From positions 1,674,984 to 1,738,983 of the forward strand of contig NW_020650971.1 in the NCBI RefSeq assembly GCF_003573695.1: a stretch of DNA of 64,000 nt. The letters are read 5' to 3'. Positions 46,652 to 59,076 of this stretch are shown here, piece by piece. This DNA is from Papaver somniferum. Its lineage: Eukaryota; Streptophyta; Magnoliopsida; Ranunculales; Papaveraceae. How positions within the stretch are numbered: position 1 is the stretch's first letter; each line of letters starts with the position of its first letter. Below the pieces are notes generated by a model, which had not been told where the DNA came from, did not search any database, and saw only the letters and a list, made by a program, of their open reading frames with translations. The position numbers and the translations under genes are program-made.

Positions 46652-46670
46652 TTTGGCGCTAGAAACAGGG
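46652..46670 (+). promoter_or_regulatory. Primer binding site of the Tat element
   Basis: TTTGGCGCTAGAAACAGGG follows the LTR end by one base. The TGGCGC start complements a tRNA CCA tail. Confidence 0.7.
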
Positions 46671-47154
46671 ACTTCGTCCCGGTAAAAGATTTATCTTGTC
46701 CTGTGATTTCATTCTAATTTGGCATACGATTGCTCCGATTTTATCAGCTCTGACTGTATAGATCATTCGTCAACAGTATTATATTCAAAAACCCACCTTT
46801 TGCCTTCGATAAGAGTTAGTGTTCCAAGCATGGGTTATTGTCCTAATCCGTCGGATTTACAATTTTCAGTTTTTTTTATATATACTAAAGATCGCCTTTA
46901 ATAAACCCGCTTTTGAAAAATTGTATTTCGACAACTAACCCGCTTCACGCGGATATTCCCGTTTCTGTTTGAATAAATTTATACAGAGAGAACGTGTTGT
47001 GAGTAAAGAAGGCGAGTTTACGCTAGATTTCGTCAACAAAAAGGCACGTGATGGAGAAGACGCAGGAAGCAGGAAAATCCAAAGCTTTGTCAAAAGAAAA
47101 CCCCGGACAACCCCGATCATCACCCGAAGCAAGCAGAAAGGAGATAAAACTAAA

Positions 47155-48835
47155 ATGACCAATCGAAGGCAGGATACCACTGAAATCACTTCACCCATGA
47201 ACGCTAATTCTGTTGCAATGGCGGCTCTCAGAGCAGCAACGATAAAATACGGGGAAGCCGCGGTAGTCCCGAAGGCTGCGGAGGCTAGCAATACCTTCGC
47301 CATGAGTCAACTTAACCAACCAAGGGAAAGGGTGGATGAATCCAGAACATTCCAACCCGCGCATCTGCTAACCTTTGGAATGCCGCTAACAAATAACCAG
47401 AATCAAACCATACCGGCGGCTCGGGCACCGCAGAGGGGCGCTCACTCCAATTTGGAAACACCAGCAACAGAAGTTGAACCCCTGCCACCTTTAGTACAGA
47501 CCATGGAGGAGGGCGGCGCCACGGCTGTAGCGGCACGTGCGGGGACTCCCAATCAGGGGTCCAACCAATCACACCAACTAATGGCTGAGCTCGAGGAACT
47601 GAGAAGGAACCAACAGGTTTACGCAGAAGCTGTAGCACTTTTGGCCAGAGAAAATCAAGATTTAAAGGAGCGGATTGCTCTAAGCACAAAGACCAACCAA
47701 CAACTTGATGAAGCAAGCTCCAAAGCACCAGAGCCAAACCAAGACTGCAGAGTCGTCCTAGCGACTAATGAAGACGCGACAAGGAGACATAGCGTATCCG
47801 ACCCGGATTATGACGATGGAGAATCAAACGGAAATGATCTGAAGAATTTAGAACACCAACGCGCAATGGAGGAACTGCGAGATGAGATGATGGCAGAGAT
47901 CAGGCAATTGAAAAATAAACAAGGAGGGGGAAGGTTAGAAGAGGTTATGAGAGAAGCTAACTCCACGCCCCTGACGCATCGCTTGGCCAACACCCCTATT
48001 CCCCTGAAATGCCCTGTCCCGACGTTCGAATGCTATGATGGGTCCAGCGACCCTGCTGCACATGTTCGGTACTACAACCGCGTCCTAGCAAGATGGGGAC
48101 AGAACGACGCCGTACTCTGTAGATACTTCCCGTCAAGTTTGAAGGGATCGGCGTTATCATGGTTTGATAATCTGCCACCAAACTCCATACACTCATACGA
48201 CCAACTGGCAGAGAAATTCTTAAGAACATACATGTACAACAAGACTGTAAACACTGGGATGGATAAGCTTTTTCACTAGCAATCGGCTACAAGGAAACCA
48301 CGAGGAATACACAAACAGATGGCATAGGATCTGCCAAGCCATAGGAAGCGTGGACCCAGTGGTAAGCATCAATTGCTATAAGTGGGGCTTGGACCGAATG
48401 AGTCCCCTATTTGTTGAAATTCACGGGAGCGTGCCCAAGACAGAAGGCGATCTCCGAATAATTATCGAGAAGCACGCTCGACTTGAAGAAATTCAACGGG
48501 AAAACCCGAGGGCATATCCGCAGAGGTCTCACCGCACCAATTCAGCAGAACAAACCAATGGGGCCAAAAGGGGTTCCTCAGATGAGAGACCTCACGAAGA
48601 TAGAAAGGAACGGAGGGATGAACGAAGAACAGGCGACCGAAAATTCGAAGACCAAGTTTACACGAAACTCAACGCTAGCTATGCTCGTATCCTGCGGGAG
48701 ATCAAAGGGAGGGAAAACTTAGAATGGCCATGGTCTAAGGGAAAGCAGCCCCCAAGATCCGAAAGTCTAAAGATTACTGTGAGTATCACTGTTTCAACGG
48801 ACACCAGACCGAAAAATGCAAGAACCTTAAAATAA
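47155..48835 (+). pseudogene. Gag of the Tat element (frameshifted)
   Basis: I take the ATG at 47155 (MTNRRQDTTEITS) as the start because the open frame before it has no ATG. A coiled segment (LMAELEELRRNQQVYAEAVA) is followed by the gag core: CPVPTFECYDGSSDPAAHV, CRYFPSSLKGSALSWFDNL and YDQLAEKFLRTY. A frameshift near 48268 moves it to the next frame (YKWGLDRMSPLFVEIHGSV, then FEDQVYTKLNASYARIL). A second shift near 48770 gives the knuckle-like CEYHCFNGHQTEKC. It would form the particle coat. Confidence 0.85.
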
Positions 48836-49606
48836 TGATCCAAAAATTAATTGATGCGGGAGAGCTCAAACATTACATACGGAAGGAGGTTACCGAGGAC
48901 AGATCCAAACGAACCAACCAGTCCAACTTCCGGAAGAAAACCGAACAATCAACACCATCTCGTGTTCCGAAGCCACAGGACCCTCGCTCACAGCACAGAT
49001 TGGAAAAAGGTTACGGAAGCAATTCGAAGATCGCTGCGAGTTATATAAGGTCGATGGGATAACAGTGGACGAACATGAAAAATGGATGGAATTACCTGTC
49101 ATCTTCGATGCCGAGGATATCGAAGAAGATATGGAAGACCATAACGATCCCTTGGTCCTGACATTACCAATAGCGGGATGTAACCTCAAAAAATCCTCAT
49201 AGACGGGGGAAGCTCTGTGAATGTCCTATTCTATGACGCATTCAAGCGGATGAAGCTCCATGATGAACAGTTGATGACCTCTTATCACACCATCTACGGA
49301 TTCAATGGAGCGGCCACGAAGCCCTTGGGAGACATTGTGTTACAGGTTAACGCAGGGCCCATGAAACTGGATACCCGATTCAGTGTGGTGGATACCCCTT
49401 CCCCCTACAACGCCATTATTGGACGACAGTGGGTACACAAGCTCAAAGGAGTTGCGGCAACATACCACCAGTACCTCAGATTTCCAACACCTGAGGGAAT
49501 ATGGAGATCAAGGGAGATCGAATCGCTACACGAGAATGCCAGGCCACTCAGGATCATATCAACAACGAGCAAGAAGAAGAACAGCGAAAAATCCGAAGAG
49601 TAAGAA
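48836..49606 (+). pseudogene. Protease region of the Tat element (frameshifted)
   Basis: After MIQKLIDAGELKHYIRKE a basic linker leads to LVLTLPIAGC. Following a frameshift in an A run near 49188 comes LIDGGSSVNVLFYDAF. The catalytic Asp codon is at 49202-49204 and the motif is DGGSS rather than DTGSS. The fold ends near NAIIGRQWVHKLKGVAATYH, a typical protease flap and helix region. It would cut the Gag-Pol polyprotein. Confidence 0.8.
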
Positions 49607-49864
49607 ATCAAGAAACCACGCAAGAGAAAGCCGTAGAACTATTCCTTAAGGAAACCACAGGAAAAGGCTTGACGAAAGAGGTAATGTCCGAGGCTCGGAA
49701 ACAAGTACCTCAACAATCAACAAAGAGCAGAAACACGCCAAATAGCAATTAAAGAGCGCCCCAGTCCTCGGAAACCCAAGGCCTATGTTCACACCCGTGG
49801 AACCCACTAAGGAAATCAACATAGGAACGGAAGAAGACCCGAAAGGGTCAAAATCGGGACCATC

Positions 49865-51290
49865 ATGGGCGAAGGGAGAGAACATTCCTTAACCAAATTA
49901 CTTAAGGAATATGCGGATGTGTTCGCCTGGAAGTTAGGAGATATGCCAGGGATCGACCCAAAAGTAATCCAACATGAACTACGCATCAAACAGGGCACCC
50001 CCGTTCAGGGCAGAAAATACGAAAAGTGGCTCCAGAATATCATGAGGCGGTAGAAACAGAACTTCGGAAGCTACTAGACGCAGGATTTATCAAGGAAGTC
50101 AAGTATCCTACCTGGATATCCAACATGGTCATTGTTCCTAAGAAAAATGGAGGGGTTAGAATATGCATCGACTTTACTAATCTCAACAAGGCGTGTCCAA
50201 AGGACAGCTATCCCCTGCCGAGCATAGATCAACTGGTTGAAGCAGTTGAAGGGTACGAGGAGCTGTCGTTTATGGACGGATACTCTGGTTACAACCAAGT
50301 AGCCCTGGCAGAAGAAGATCAGCAACACACAGCATTCTATACACCACATGGCCTTTATTGCTATACCAGAATGCCTTTCGGGCTCCGAAACGCAGGGGCA
50401 ACATACCAAAGGATGGTCGATGCTATCTTCAAACCATGGATTGGAGGAACCCTAGAAGTCTACGTGGACGACATGCTCGTCAAAAGCAAGCTGCGTAAAA
50501 ATCACCACCAGGACCTGAGGAATATTTTCAATGCAATGAGACACATCACATGAAAGTAAATCCGGAGAAATGTACTTTCGGTGTCACCTCAGGGAAGTTC
50601 CTCGGTTATCTGGTGACGAAAAGGGGCATCGAGGTAGACCCAGCTAAGATTCAAGCCATAGTAGAGATGCCGTCACCAAAGAATCTAAAGGAAGTGCAGA
50701 AGCTCAATGGGTCCATAGCAGCGTTGGGCAGATTTATTGCACGGTCTTCGGACAAGTGCAAACATTTCTTCAATATTCTTAAGAAAGGGAGCAGGTTCGA
50801 ATGGACCGCCGATTGCGAGGAAGCATTCCAAAAGATCAAAGAACATCTAGCTTCGATCCCTATCCTGCAGAAACCTGACCCTGATGAAGTTTTGGCACTG
50901 TACATAGCAGCAACGGAGGACGCAGTCAGCGCGGTATTAGTCAAAACCAATACAAAGATAGAACAGCCTATCTATTACGTCAGCAAGACACTCAATCCCG
51001 CGGAAAGAAATTATACTAAGATTGAACAACTCATCCTCGCACTGGTATGGGCTACCCAAAAACTGAGAACCTACTTCCTAACTCACTTCGTCAGGGTACC
51101 ATGCAGAGCACCATTGGAAGCAGTCCTCAAAAGCACAGGAAAAGTGGGCCGAATAGCCAAATGGAACACCCATCTGGACCAATTCAACATCATTCATGAA
51201 ATTCAACATTCTCAGAAGTCCCAAGTTCTGGCAGATTTCTTAGCAGACCTCCCTCTAGACAACGACGAAGAGATCAAGGGAATACCAGAA
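49865..51290 (+). pseudogene. Reverse transcriptase and first RNase H of the Tat element (frameshifted)
   Basis: The RT starts at about 49865 (LKEYADVFAWKLGDMPGID). It shifts frame near 50030 and shows WISNMVIVPKKNGGVRICID, YPLPSIDQLVEAVEGYEEL, FMDGYSGYNQV, RMPFGLRNAGATYQRMVD and the active site VYVDDMLVKSK. A shift at about 50552 leads to FLGYLVTKRGIEVDPAKI and to RNase H (ALYIAATEDAVSAVLVK, PIYYVSKTLNPAERNYTKIE). All catalytic motifs are in place; only the frame is damaged. Confidence 0.88.
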
Positions 51291-51846
51291 GCCGAGGAAG
51301 CAATCAAGGATCCAATGGATATCCTCGAACCTGCGAGTCATAGACAATGGGAAGTCTTCGTCGACGGATCTAAAAATAAGGAAGGGGCAGGAATAGGTAT
51401 TGTCATCATCACCCCAACTGGAGAAAGGATCATACAGGCACTTAGATTGGAATTCAAAGAGCATACCAATAACATTGTTGAATACGAAGCTGTCATACAT
51501 GCCCTACGTAATAATAGAGATGGGGGTAACCGATGTAAGGCTGACAAGTGATTCGCAGCTGGTCATACGGCAAATCGCGCTCGAATATAATGTGTACGAT
51601 GACACCCTTTCAGCTTACATGGCATTGGTCCAAACATTGGCTTCACAAATCCCGAACATTAAGTTCCGGCACTTATGCAGAAGGGACCTCAGGCATGCGG
51701 ATGCCCTAGCATACATATCATCCATGTTGAGGGATAAAAATGCCGAAGGTATTAAAATAGCAAGGGTATACGAGCCTTCGATTGCATCTCAATTCTCCTT
51801 CGCTACCAATCAAGATACGATGGAAGAATATATGAAGACCAAGTAG
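51291..51846 (+). pseudogene. Second (plant/archaeal-type) RNase H of the Tat element
   Basis: WEVFVDGSKNKEGAGIGIVI is the first Asp strand, and NNIVEYEAVIHALR is the Glu helix. After a frameshift near 51525 comes VTDVRLTSDSQLVIRQI with the next Asp and RDLRHADALAYISSM near the end. A second RNase H after the normal retroviral one marks the Tat/Ogre group. It probably takes over RNA removal from the degenerate first domain. Confidence 0.85.
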
Positions 51847-51884
51847 GAGAAGACATCCATAACGACTTTGATGAAGAAGACATC

Positions 51885-53163
51885 TTGTCAAAAGCAAATC
51901 AAGACGAAGATTTCAGCAATGAAGATGACTGGAGGGTGACAATACATGCCTTCCTCGACAAAGGAAGCCTACCTGCGGATCGGAAGCAAGCTAGAAAGAC
52001 GCTCTCCAAAGTGGGAAGATACGATCTTCGGGACGGGGTCCTATATAGAAAATCTTTCCTCGGACCATTACTACGCTGCTTATCCCGAAAAGAAGGGCAT
52101 CGAATTCTAAAGGATATCCATTATGGTGACGCAGGGAATCATAGCGGTATGAGATCACTAGCTGACAAGGCAAAAACGCAAGGATATTACTGGCCGACCA
52201 TGATACAAGATGCTGCGAGGATGTCCCGACGATGCGAAGAATGTCAGCGCTTCGCGAAAAAAATCCACGCGCCGGCAACATTGTTAAACTCTGTCGATAG
52301 CCCGTGGCCATTTGCAAAATGGGGAGTAGACATCGTCGGGCCTTTCATCGAAGGATCCAGGAAGAGACGATTTTTGATAGTAGCCACGGACTACTTCAGT
52401 AAATGGGTGGAGGCTAAGGCCTTGGCCAGGATCAGAGACGCGGATGTGTTCACTTTCATATTCCAGAACATCATTTGCAGATTTGGTATACCTGCTGAAA
52501 TTGTGTCTGATAACGGCAAGCAATTACAGGGAAAAAATATAGACATGCTCTTCGACACCTTTAAAATAAGAAAGAACAAGTCCACCCCCTTATACCCTCA
52601 AAGCAACGGACAAGCGGAAGCTACCAACAAGACCCTCGCCCTTATACTCAAAAAACAATTAGACGAGCATAAGGGAAGATGGTGCGAACAACTGCACAAT
52701 GTCTTGTGGGCATACAGGACAACACGAAGGTCCGCTACCGGGAATCCCCGTTTCTTCTTACTTATGGAGCTGAAGCAGTCATACCTACAGAAATCCTCAT
52801 GCCAACCACGAAGACTGAAGCCTGGGAGAAAAACCTAACAACAGATATGATGTTAGAAAGGTTGGACGACTTGGGGGAAGAAGGGAAGTAGCATTGCAAA
52901 AGATGGAAAATTATCAACGAAGACTAGCAAGGGAGTACAACAAAAAGGTAAAGCTACGAAATTTTGTAGAGGGACAGTATGTGTTGAGAACAATCCCACG
53001 ATATCAGCAAGAAAAGAAATGGGGAAAGTTAGCACCTACATGGGGAGGACCGTTTATGATCCACGACATTGCGGGTAATGGTTCTTACTACCTTCGTAAT
53101 CTAAAAGGTGAGGTCCTCCGGCATCCTTGGAATGCTAAATGGCTCAAACCATACTTCCCATAG
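51885..53163 (+). pseudogene. Integrase of the Tat element (frameshifted)
   Basis: The zinc domain is H-x3-H-like (GDAGNHSGMRSL) with C-x2-C (CEECQRFAKK). The DDE core has WGVDIVGPF, EIVSDNGKQL and SNGQAEATNKTLALILKK. A frame change near 52745 leads to FLLTYGAEAVIPTEILMPT. Another near 52890 leads to the C-terminal region (KLRNFVEGQYVLRTIPRY, KLAPTWGGPFMIHDI, LKGEVLRHPWNAKWLKPYF). It would insert the cDNA. Confidence 0.88.
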
Positions 53164-53792
53164 AAGCAACGCAGATTTGAATCTGCTGGGAATATACCAG
53201 AAGAAGAAAGGAGCCTCCCCGCCCAACATGTTTCTATCTCTGGAAGAGGAATTGCAGACCTCAACTTATCAATTAAACAAGCTTTCAAATTATCAAGTCT
53301 GTGGAATCTACCTACAATATTGGGGAAAGTAGTTAATCTACAATCTCTCAGGGCTCCCCCATCAGTGTCCATAAGTGTAGGACCAGGGGGAAGGCACCCA
53401 GCAGAAAGAGATACCCAACCAATCTTAAGGCAACGGGTCGACGGAATGGGTGCGTACATATTTTACGCCCCATATCCTAGAACGTTGCCCCGGCCCCCAC
53501 CGTCTGGGAATCCTCTGGCCCAGGATTTGCCGGGGGTGACAGGTCTCAAGACGATCACGAAGGTACCTTCCTTTCGTATCGCACTCAAAAACACTTAACT
53601 TTTGTTTTGATTTTTCACAAACTTAAAATACAAAAACATTGTAGGTATATCAAGAAGAGATTCATTTCATAAAGGGTGATTACAAGAAGTGAACGGCCAA
53701 AGCCAAGGATACACAATCAAAAAACATTCCTTTTACATCGTTACAAAAAGCACAATTATGCCGCGGACCCTACAGAACGCTGCCATCTCTAC
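53164..53792. other. Spacer between integrase and antisense gene of the Tat element
   Basis: There is no conserved frame here. It would hold the 3' untranslated region of the antisense gene and the end of pol. Confidence 0.4.
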
Positions 53793-54188
53793 CTAGGTGG
53801 CGGTCCCGTCATCCGGATTTTCCAGACTTGATGGGACGCTCCCACCAGAAGAGGGGCCCGAGGAGCTGGGCAATGCAGCAGGAACGGGACGACGAGGGTA
53901 GTTCTTCACGAGACCATGTTCATTCCTTAGGCCAAGCTCTATCCTCTCCAGCATCTTGTTCGTCTCCTCAGCCAATTGACAACGAGCCTTATGTTTAATA
54001 ACTGTTGTCCGCTGTTGGGCTTGGGATAATAACGAGGATAGCCGATTCACTTCTCTGGAAGCAGCACCAACGGCCTCCTCGCGGGTGGCTGCTAAATTCT
54101 TGAAGTGATTGGTTTGTTCCTTTGCTGTGCTAAGGAAGATTGAGCCTTTTCAAGTTCTTCATTTGTGACGCGAAGCGTTCCTCGAGCC

Positions 54189-54258
54189 CTGAAAAAGACA
54201 ACACCACGGAGTTAGCGTAGAAAACAACAAGATCACACTCGATGAATTGGGATTATAC
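54189..54258 (-). other. Intron (70 bp) of the antisense gene
   Basis: Minus strand: GTCGAAG|GTATAATCC ... CTTTTTCAG|GGCTCGAGG. The flanking coiled-coil coding sequence continues on both sides. Confidence 0.7.
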
Positions 54259-54926
54259 CTTCGACACAAGCCGAAGCCTCTTCATATTCATTAACAACCG
54301 CATCTCGCGCTTCATCAAGATGATCATATTCCGCGGATAATTTCTTATAGTCTAGTTGAAGGTTGGTGAGAGTAAATTGACAGGCATCTAATTCTACCTG
54401 CTTCATCGAGTCCATATGACGAAGGTGGTCGACCTCTTTATTTATCTCTGAGACCCCTTTGCTGAGTCTATACATGCACACTTCAAGATTCCTCTCAGAC
54501 TCAGCAAGACGGGCTACATCGGCACGAGACGCGGAAAGAGCATTGCTGAGAGCATAGACTTCAGCACGAGCATCATCTCGTTCCCTGGCAAGACCAAGCA
54601 TATTATCTTGGACCCCTGAAAGAGGAATGGACCGCGCCGTCTGTAATTCTTCTTCCAATAGCTGAATCCTAGATTCCAACAAGGAAGTACGCTCGCGGGA
54701 TTCCCGCAGATTATCACTGGTCCACAGCAGTGTGCCATAAATAAAGCACGATCATGGTTGTACAGATTTTGCATGTCGACCATCTGAACATGCCGCGCGC
54801 GCCATACTTCAGCCCGAGCATCCCATTTCCTAGCCTCACTCTTAATCTTCTCAACCAAATCTCTAATACGAGATTTTTGCCGAGCTCTTTCGTTTCGAAG
54901 CCATACCAGCTCGGGGATGCCACCCA

Positions 54927-55005
54927 CTGGACATAGGGTGGGGAGACTCAGACAGAACAACTAAGAGAAAAGAATGACGACAACGGCGAAGGAAAAGAAC
55001 CAAAC
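54927..55005 (-). other. Intron (79 bp) of the antisense gene
   Basis: Minus strand: TTTCACAG|GTTTGGTTC ... CTATGTCCAG|TGGGTGGC. Confidence 0.6.
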
Positions 55006-55251
55006 CTGTGAAAGTGGAAACTTGGCTACGAGTTTGCTCTAACTCAGCGCGCACTGCAATAAGTTCTGAACGAAGATCAGCCTCTGCTTCACCCAGTTTT
55101 CTTTCTCCTTAAGGCTTTTCTTCAGCTCTTCTATTTCCACCTCCGCCGCAGATAATTCCTTTTCCCGATGACGAAGCTTAGCCTCGAGCTTCAGAGATTT
55201 TGCTTTAAAGAACTGATATAGCACGTGGTTGCAATGCTCGCTCCTCATCAT

Positions 55252-55326
55252 CTACACATCAAAATGACAAAACATTATTCAACCGAAGCGTCCTATTCTC
55301 ACGAACAAGAATGTACGAAAATTTAC
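55252..55326 (-). other. Intron (75 bp) of the antisense gene
   Basis: Minus strand: GTGCTGGAG|GTAAATTTTC ... TTTGATGTGTAG|ATGATGAGG. Confidence 0.7.
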
Positions 55327-56160
55327 CTCCAGCACACGCTGTTGCGGGAAGCCATATTGATACCCGTCGGCAATAGCCATCATATCGGCAACAGAAGTAG
55401 GAGGCTCCGGCACGAGGGTAGCTTCGGGAACGGTCAACCTTTTCCCCAGGCTTCAGACACCTGCGCCTTCGAAGACATCTCCATCATGCGACGGGTATAC
55501 GCGGTTGATTCCTTTTCCCCAACAACCACAGGAGCAGGATGAGAGACAAACAGAAGATTCTTCTCCTTAAACCAACTCATGATGGCATCCTCACCCTCAG
55601 ACATCGGCGACTGGGGAAGACTATCGGCGGGCGCGTCAACAACAGATTTTCCTTTGACCGACTCGACCCCCTCAGCATGAACGTTGGCATGTTCTCCCGC
55701 GCCTACATGCACAGCAGGCTCCTCCGCACCAACACTTCTACAGCAGCATCACCATTACCATCACCACCAAGAACATCCCAATGTCATTAGGGGAAAGTAA
55801 AGAGAAGTCCTCGGGAAAATCGAGGGCTTCGTCAAAGAACTCCCCGTGGAATACATCCGATCGAAAGAAAATTCTTGAGAAGTGGGGAGGGTATCCATGA
55901 CATCACCAGCAGGGACGGAAACATCCTCGATGACAACATCATCCGCCACTACACCCTTGTTCCTTCCTCCATCACCGGCGGACCAGCGAAGACCTCTTCT
56001 TCGGCATTGATAGGGGAGGTACCAGTACGTTCCTCCCCATCTGTAATCTCGTCCTCAGCAAACTCTTCGTTCACAGGACTAGTAACTTCTTCTTGGGCCT
56101 CAACCTCACCCACCACCATAGTAGAAGACTGCTTCGGCCTAATCTTTTCTTCTTCAATAC

Positions 56161-56240
56161 CTGAAACCGACACCACAAAGGAATTATTCTTCCCGTCCGA
56201 TGGAAGTTATAAAAACGAAACACAACTAGAATCTGCGTAC
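56161..56240 (-). other. Intron (80 bp) of the antisense gene
   Basis: Minus strand: GCTGCTCAG|GTACGCAG ... GTCGGTTTCAG|GTATTGAAG. Confidence 0.7.
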
Positions 56241-58198
56241 CTGAGCAGCTGAGATATTCTTCGATGGGAGTATAGCACCGGAACCATCCTCCTCGTCTCC
56301 CTCTACGACATCCAGGGCATAAGGAAAATTCATGCCCGCAAAGTTCAGACGCCAGGGGCAGAAATCTCCATAGCGAGCGGGAGGAGATTCGCGCGGCTTA
56401 CTATTCTCGGTTGGCCGCCATCCGGGGAACCGGGAATCCAACCGTAAGCCCACGGACCTACTATCTCAATGACAGTGGCGTGCCACTCGTAGTCATGATC
56501 GCTTGATCCTTTCTCGCGCGGGGAAGAGTTTCCGACGATTGGACGCCTCCGTGCCAGGAACATACTTCAGCTTGGCATCGCTGACCTCATTTAACAGACG
56601 AATCTCGCCTCGAGGAGCAGGAAGATTCCGAAGGCTGACACTCCACGGCTTGCGATTCCTGCTATTGACGTAATCACCGAAGGAGTTATTGAAATTCTCA
56701 GGAGTGTACCATTCCTTCTCCAAGGGATTGGGGACGTAGCAGTCATCGACGTTTCCCCCTTACTCCGCAGATAGCATTCCTTCAGGGCGCGGAGATAATT
56801 CCCCGATAATTGGGATACGGAACGGCTATGAGTATTTGTGGAAGAACCCTCACGACTAGCGAGCACGTCGTAGTAGAAGGAATCACCCGATTTGTACAAC
56901 GGCAGCATCAGACCAGCCTCGAAGGCCCCAACCGTCGTTAACAAGTGAAATTCATCGAATTCGTACTTAGAGATCAGCTCATACGTAATATCATCCTCGG
57001 GGGCATAAAACGAACCCCGAAGGCTTGGAGCTCATGCTTTCCTTGAATATTTCAAGATCGATATGCTTGAAGGTTACTTTTCTCCTGCTAACAGAAACAC
57101 TGCGTATCAAGGGAGCAGCCTCTTCCTCCTCGGCGGGGGGCGGATGACTAACAAACGCTTCAGACGCTTTTCTCTTCACGGGGGGATTCTTTGAAGATCC
57201 AGCCGCAGGAGCTACGCCCTTTGTATTCTTCCCTTTCAAAGTTGGAGAAGACCGTGGATGATGCTCGGGCACTAACGAACGTAAAGGAGGAACGTCAAAA
57301 GCAACAGCGCGGGGAGGAGCCTGCGTACTCCGAGTCTCTTCACGAGGACGCACCATTGAGTGATTAAAGACTCTCCGTGAGCCAGACGGAATTATCGGAG
57401 GAATCTCTTCCGAGAAGACGAGGCTCTCGCTCCGGAAGACACTCGACTCCGACGAACATCATCTTGAGACTCTCGACGCTGAGGAGATCTCGACAACCTA
57501 GAATCAGGAGTCATAGTAGGCCGCGGACGGTCAGACATGGCTGCGGAAAGAATAAAATCAAGAACAGGTTACACAATAACCAAAAATCAAAAAACACATT
57601 CATAGCAATACAACCACGACAACATAGCAACCCTAAAATTAGGATACAATCTCAATACTCCACCCTCGAAGTAATGGCTGCCTTAATTTAAGATGAAGAA
57701 CAGGGGCAAACTAGTATGCAAGCATCAGAAAGAGTTCTTCATCACAAACAAGGAACAACAATAGCAGAAAATTCACAATCAACACGGCATAAAACAGTGA
57801 AATCAAGAAAAAAAACTCACCGGCAAAAACAGCAAGTAGAAGAAACGAACAGGGGAAGATCCCAGGTGCAATAAAGACTGAAGACAGATTAAGATCACAG
57901 GTGCAATGAAGACTGACAAAGAATTTAAGGTCACAGGTTTAATGAAGGCAGGTAGGAAACTTAAAGGAAGAATGAACTGAGAGAGTGTTTAGGAAGAATG
58001 AAATTAAATTTCCTCTCTATCCTTAAAATACCCGAAAGAAAAGAGGAAATTAAGGGAGAAATAGGAAAACGTGCCCGTTACATAAGCAGTTAATGCACGA
58101 ATAAAAGACGTGCCCAAGTATCTAGGAGAAGTTATTAGGAGTGAGAAGAATGTGCGGCGATAGTTTTTCTTCAAGGCACCCCTTAGTCAGTTAAGCCT

Positions 58199-58215
58199 GA
58201 AGAAAAGGGGCAAAT
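58199..58215 (+). promoter_or_regulatory. Polypurine tract of the Tat element
   Basis: GAAGAAAAGGGGCAAAT directly precedes the 3' LTR start TGTGTACAC at 58216. Confidence 0.85.
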
Positions 58216-58660
58216 TGTGTACACATATATCTCACTATCGGACACGTGTATACAGAAAGGTACGTGGAAAGCATGCAAGCCAAGACATCAAAACACGATG
58301 CGTCGCGAAGCACCAAATAAACCCCTAGGAGTTGCTTTATCTCATCCCCAGAAGAGGAGCTAAGATCAACGGTGGGGAGAAAGTCAGCTGACACGGACTG
58401 ACAGGGGCAGAAGACACTTGTCTGACACGAGCAGACCCCTCAACCACCCGCATTAAACACTCTGAGCAGTGCACGTGTCGACCGACCTATGGAACGAGCG
58501 AAGATGCCTCCGCGGGATCGAGGGGGAAACGCAGACCTCTGCGTGATGGACACAAGACACTAGAAGATAAGGTTCCAACGGTCTTCAGAGATGGGTCCCA
58601 CATTCCTACCTTATAAATACCCAATCTCCACAAAGGGGGAAGGGGATCGAAAAAACATCA

Positions 58661-58697
<37 letters not shown>

Positions 58698-59076
58698 CAA
58701 AGGTAAGGAATCCCATAGTGGAGAGAAATATGTAAACCCCAAGTCATTCAACTATTCGTGTAACCGTGAATAATATAGCAGAACAACAAACCCCGTGGAT
58801 GTAGGCCTTAGTGCTGAACCACGTAAACCTTGGTCTTATTTACATTTCAGTACTTTACATTCATTTAGATCCGCATGCATTTACTTATATATGTCGTTTT
58901 CCTTTTATATTTGTACCCCATGCATAATCGCTACGCATGGGGAAGTTGGAGGAGGCCATGATAAACCCGCGGGTTTTGAGCCAATGAACCCACATCAGGG
59001 TATCATCATCGTAATCTCTTTAGACTTTAACAATTGATTGCGGGCATTCGGACCCCGCGTAGTTCGTGTGTCCACA
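58216..59076 (+). repeat. 3' LTR of the Tat element (861 bp)
   Basis: This is the partner of 45806-46650 with the same ends and TATA box (58611-58620). A longer GA microsatellite is at 58664-58694. Confidence 0.93.

Larger units (their letters stand above)
53793..57538 (-). pseudogene. Antisense multi-exon gene inside the Tat element (gypsy-associated coiled-coil protein)
   Basis: Reading on the minus strand starts at 57538 (MSDRPRPTMTPDSRLSRS). A disordered Arg/Pro/Ser region is followed by a globular part (DDITYELISKYEFDEFHLL, FYYDVLASREGSS, YLRALKECYLRSKG, KEWYTPENFNNSFGDYVNS). It recalls the Pfam family called putative gypsy type transposon, found antisense in such elements. An acidic linker and long coiled coils follow (LEEELQTARSIPLSG, LSASRADVARLAESERNLE, EVNRLSSLLSQAQQRTTVI), ending at 53793. 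Four short canonical introns are visible: 56161-56240, 55252-55326, 54927-55005 and 54189-54258. Five or more frameshifts break the frame. Its function is unknown. Confidence 0.7.
45806..59076 (+). mobile_element. Ty3/gypsy retrotransposon, Tat lineage, 13.3 kb, inserted in an F-box pseudogene
   Basis: LTRs at 45806-46650 and 58216-59076 both begin TGTGTACACATATATC and end GTGTCCACA. They are flanked by the 5-bp duplication CTTTG (45801-45805 and 59077-59081). The order is PBS, gag, protease, RT, RNase H, a second RNase H, integrase, a 5-kb region with an antisense gene, and a polypurine tract. The dual RNase H, the protease motif DGGSS and the long 3' region fit the Tat/Ogre lineage. gag and pol are broken by many frameshifts although the LTRs are close to identical. 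Confidence 0.93.
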
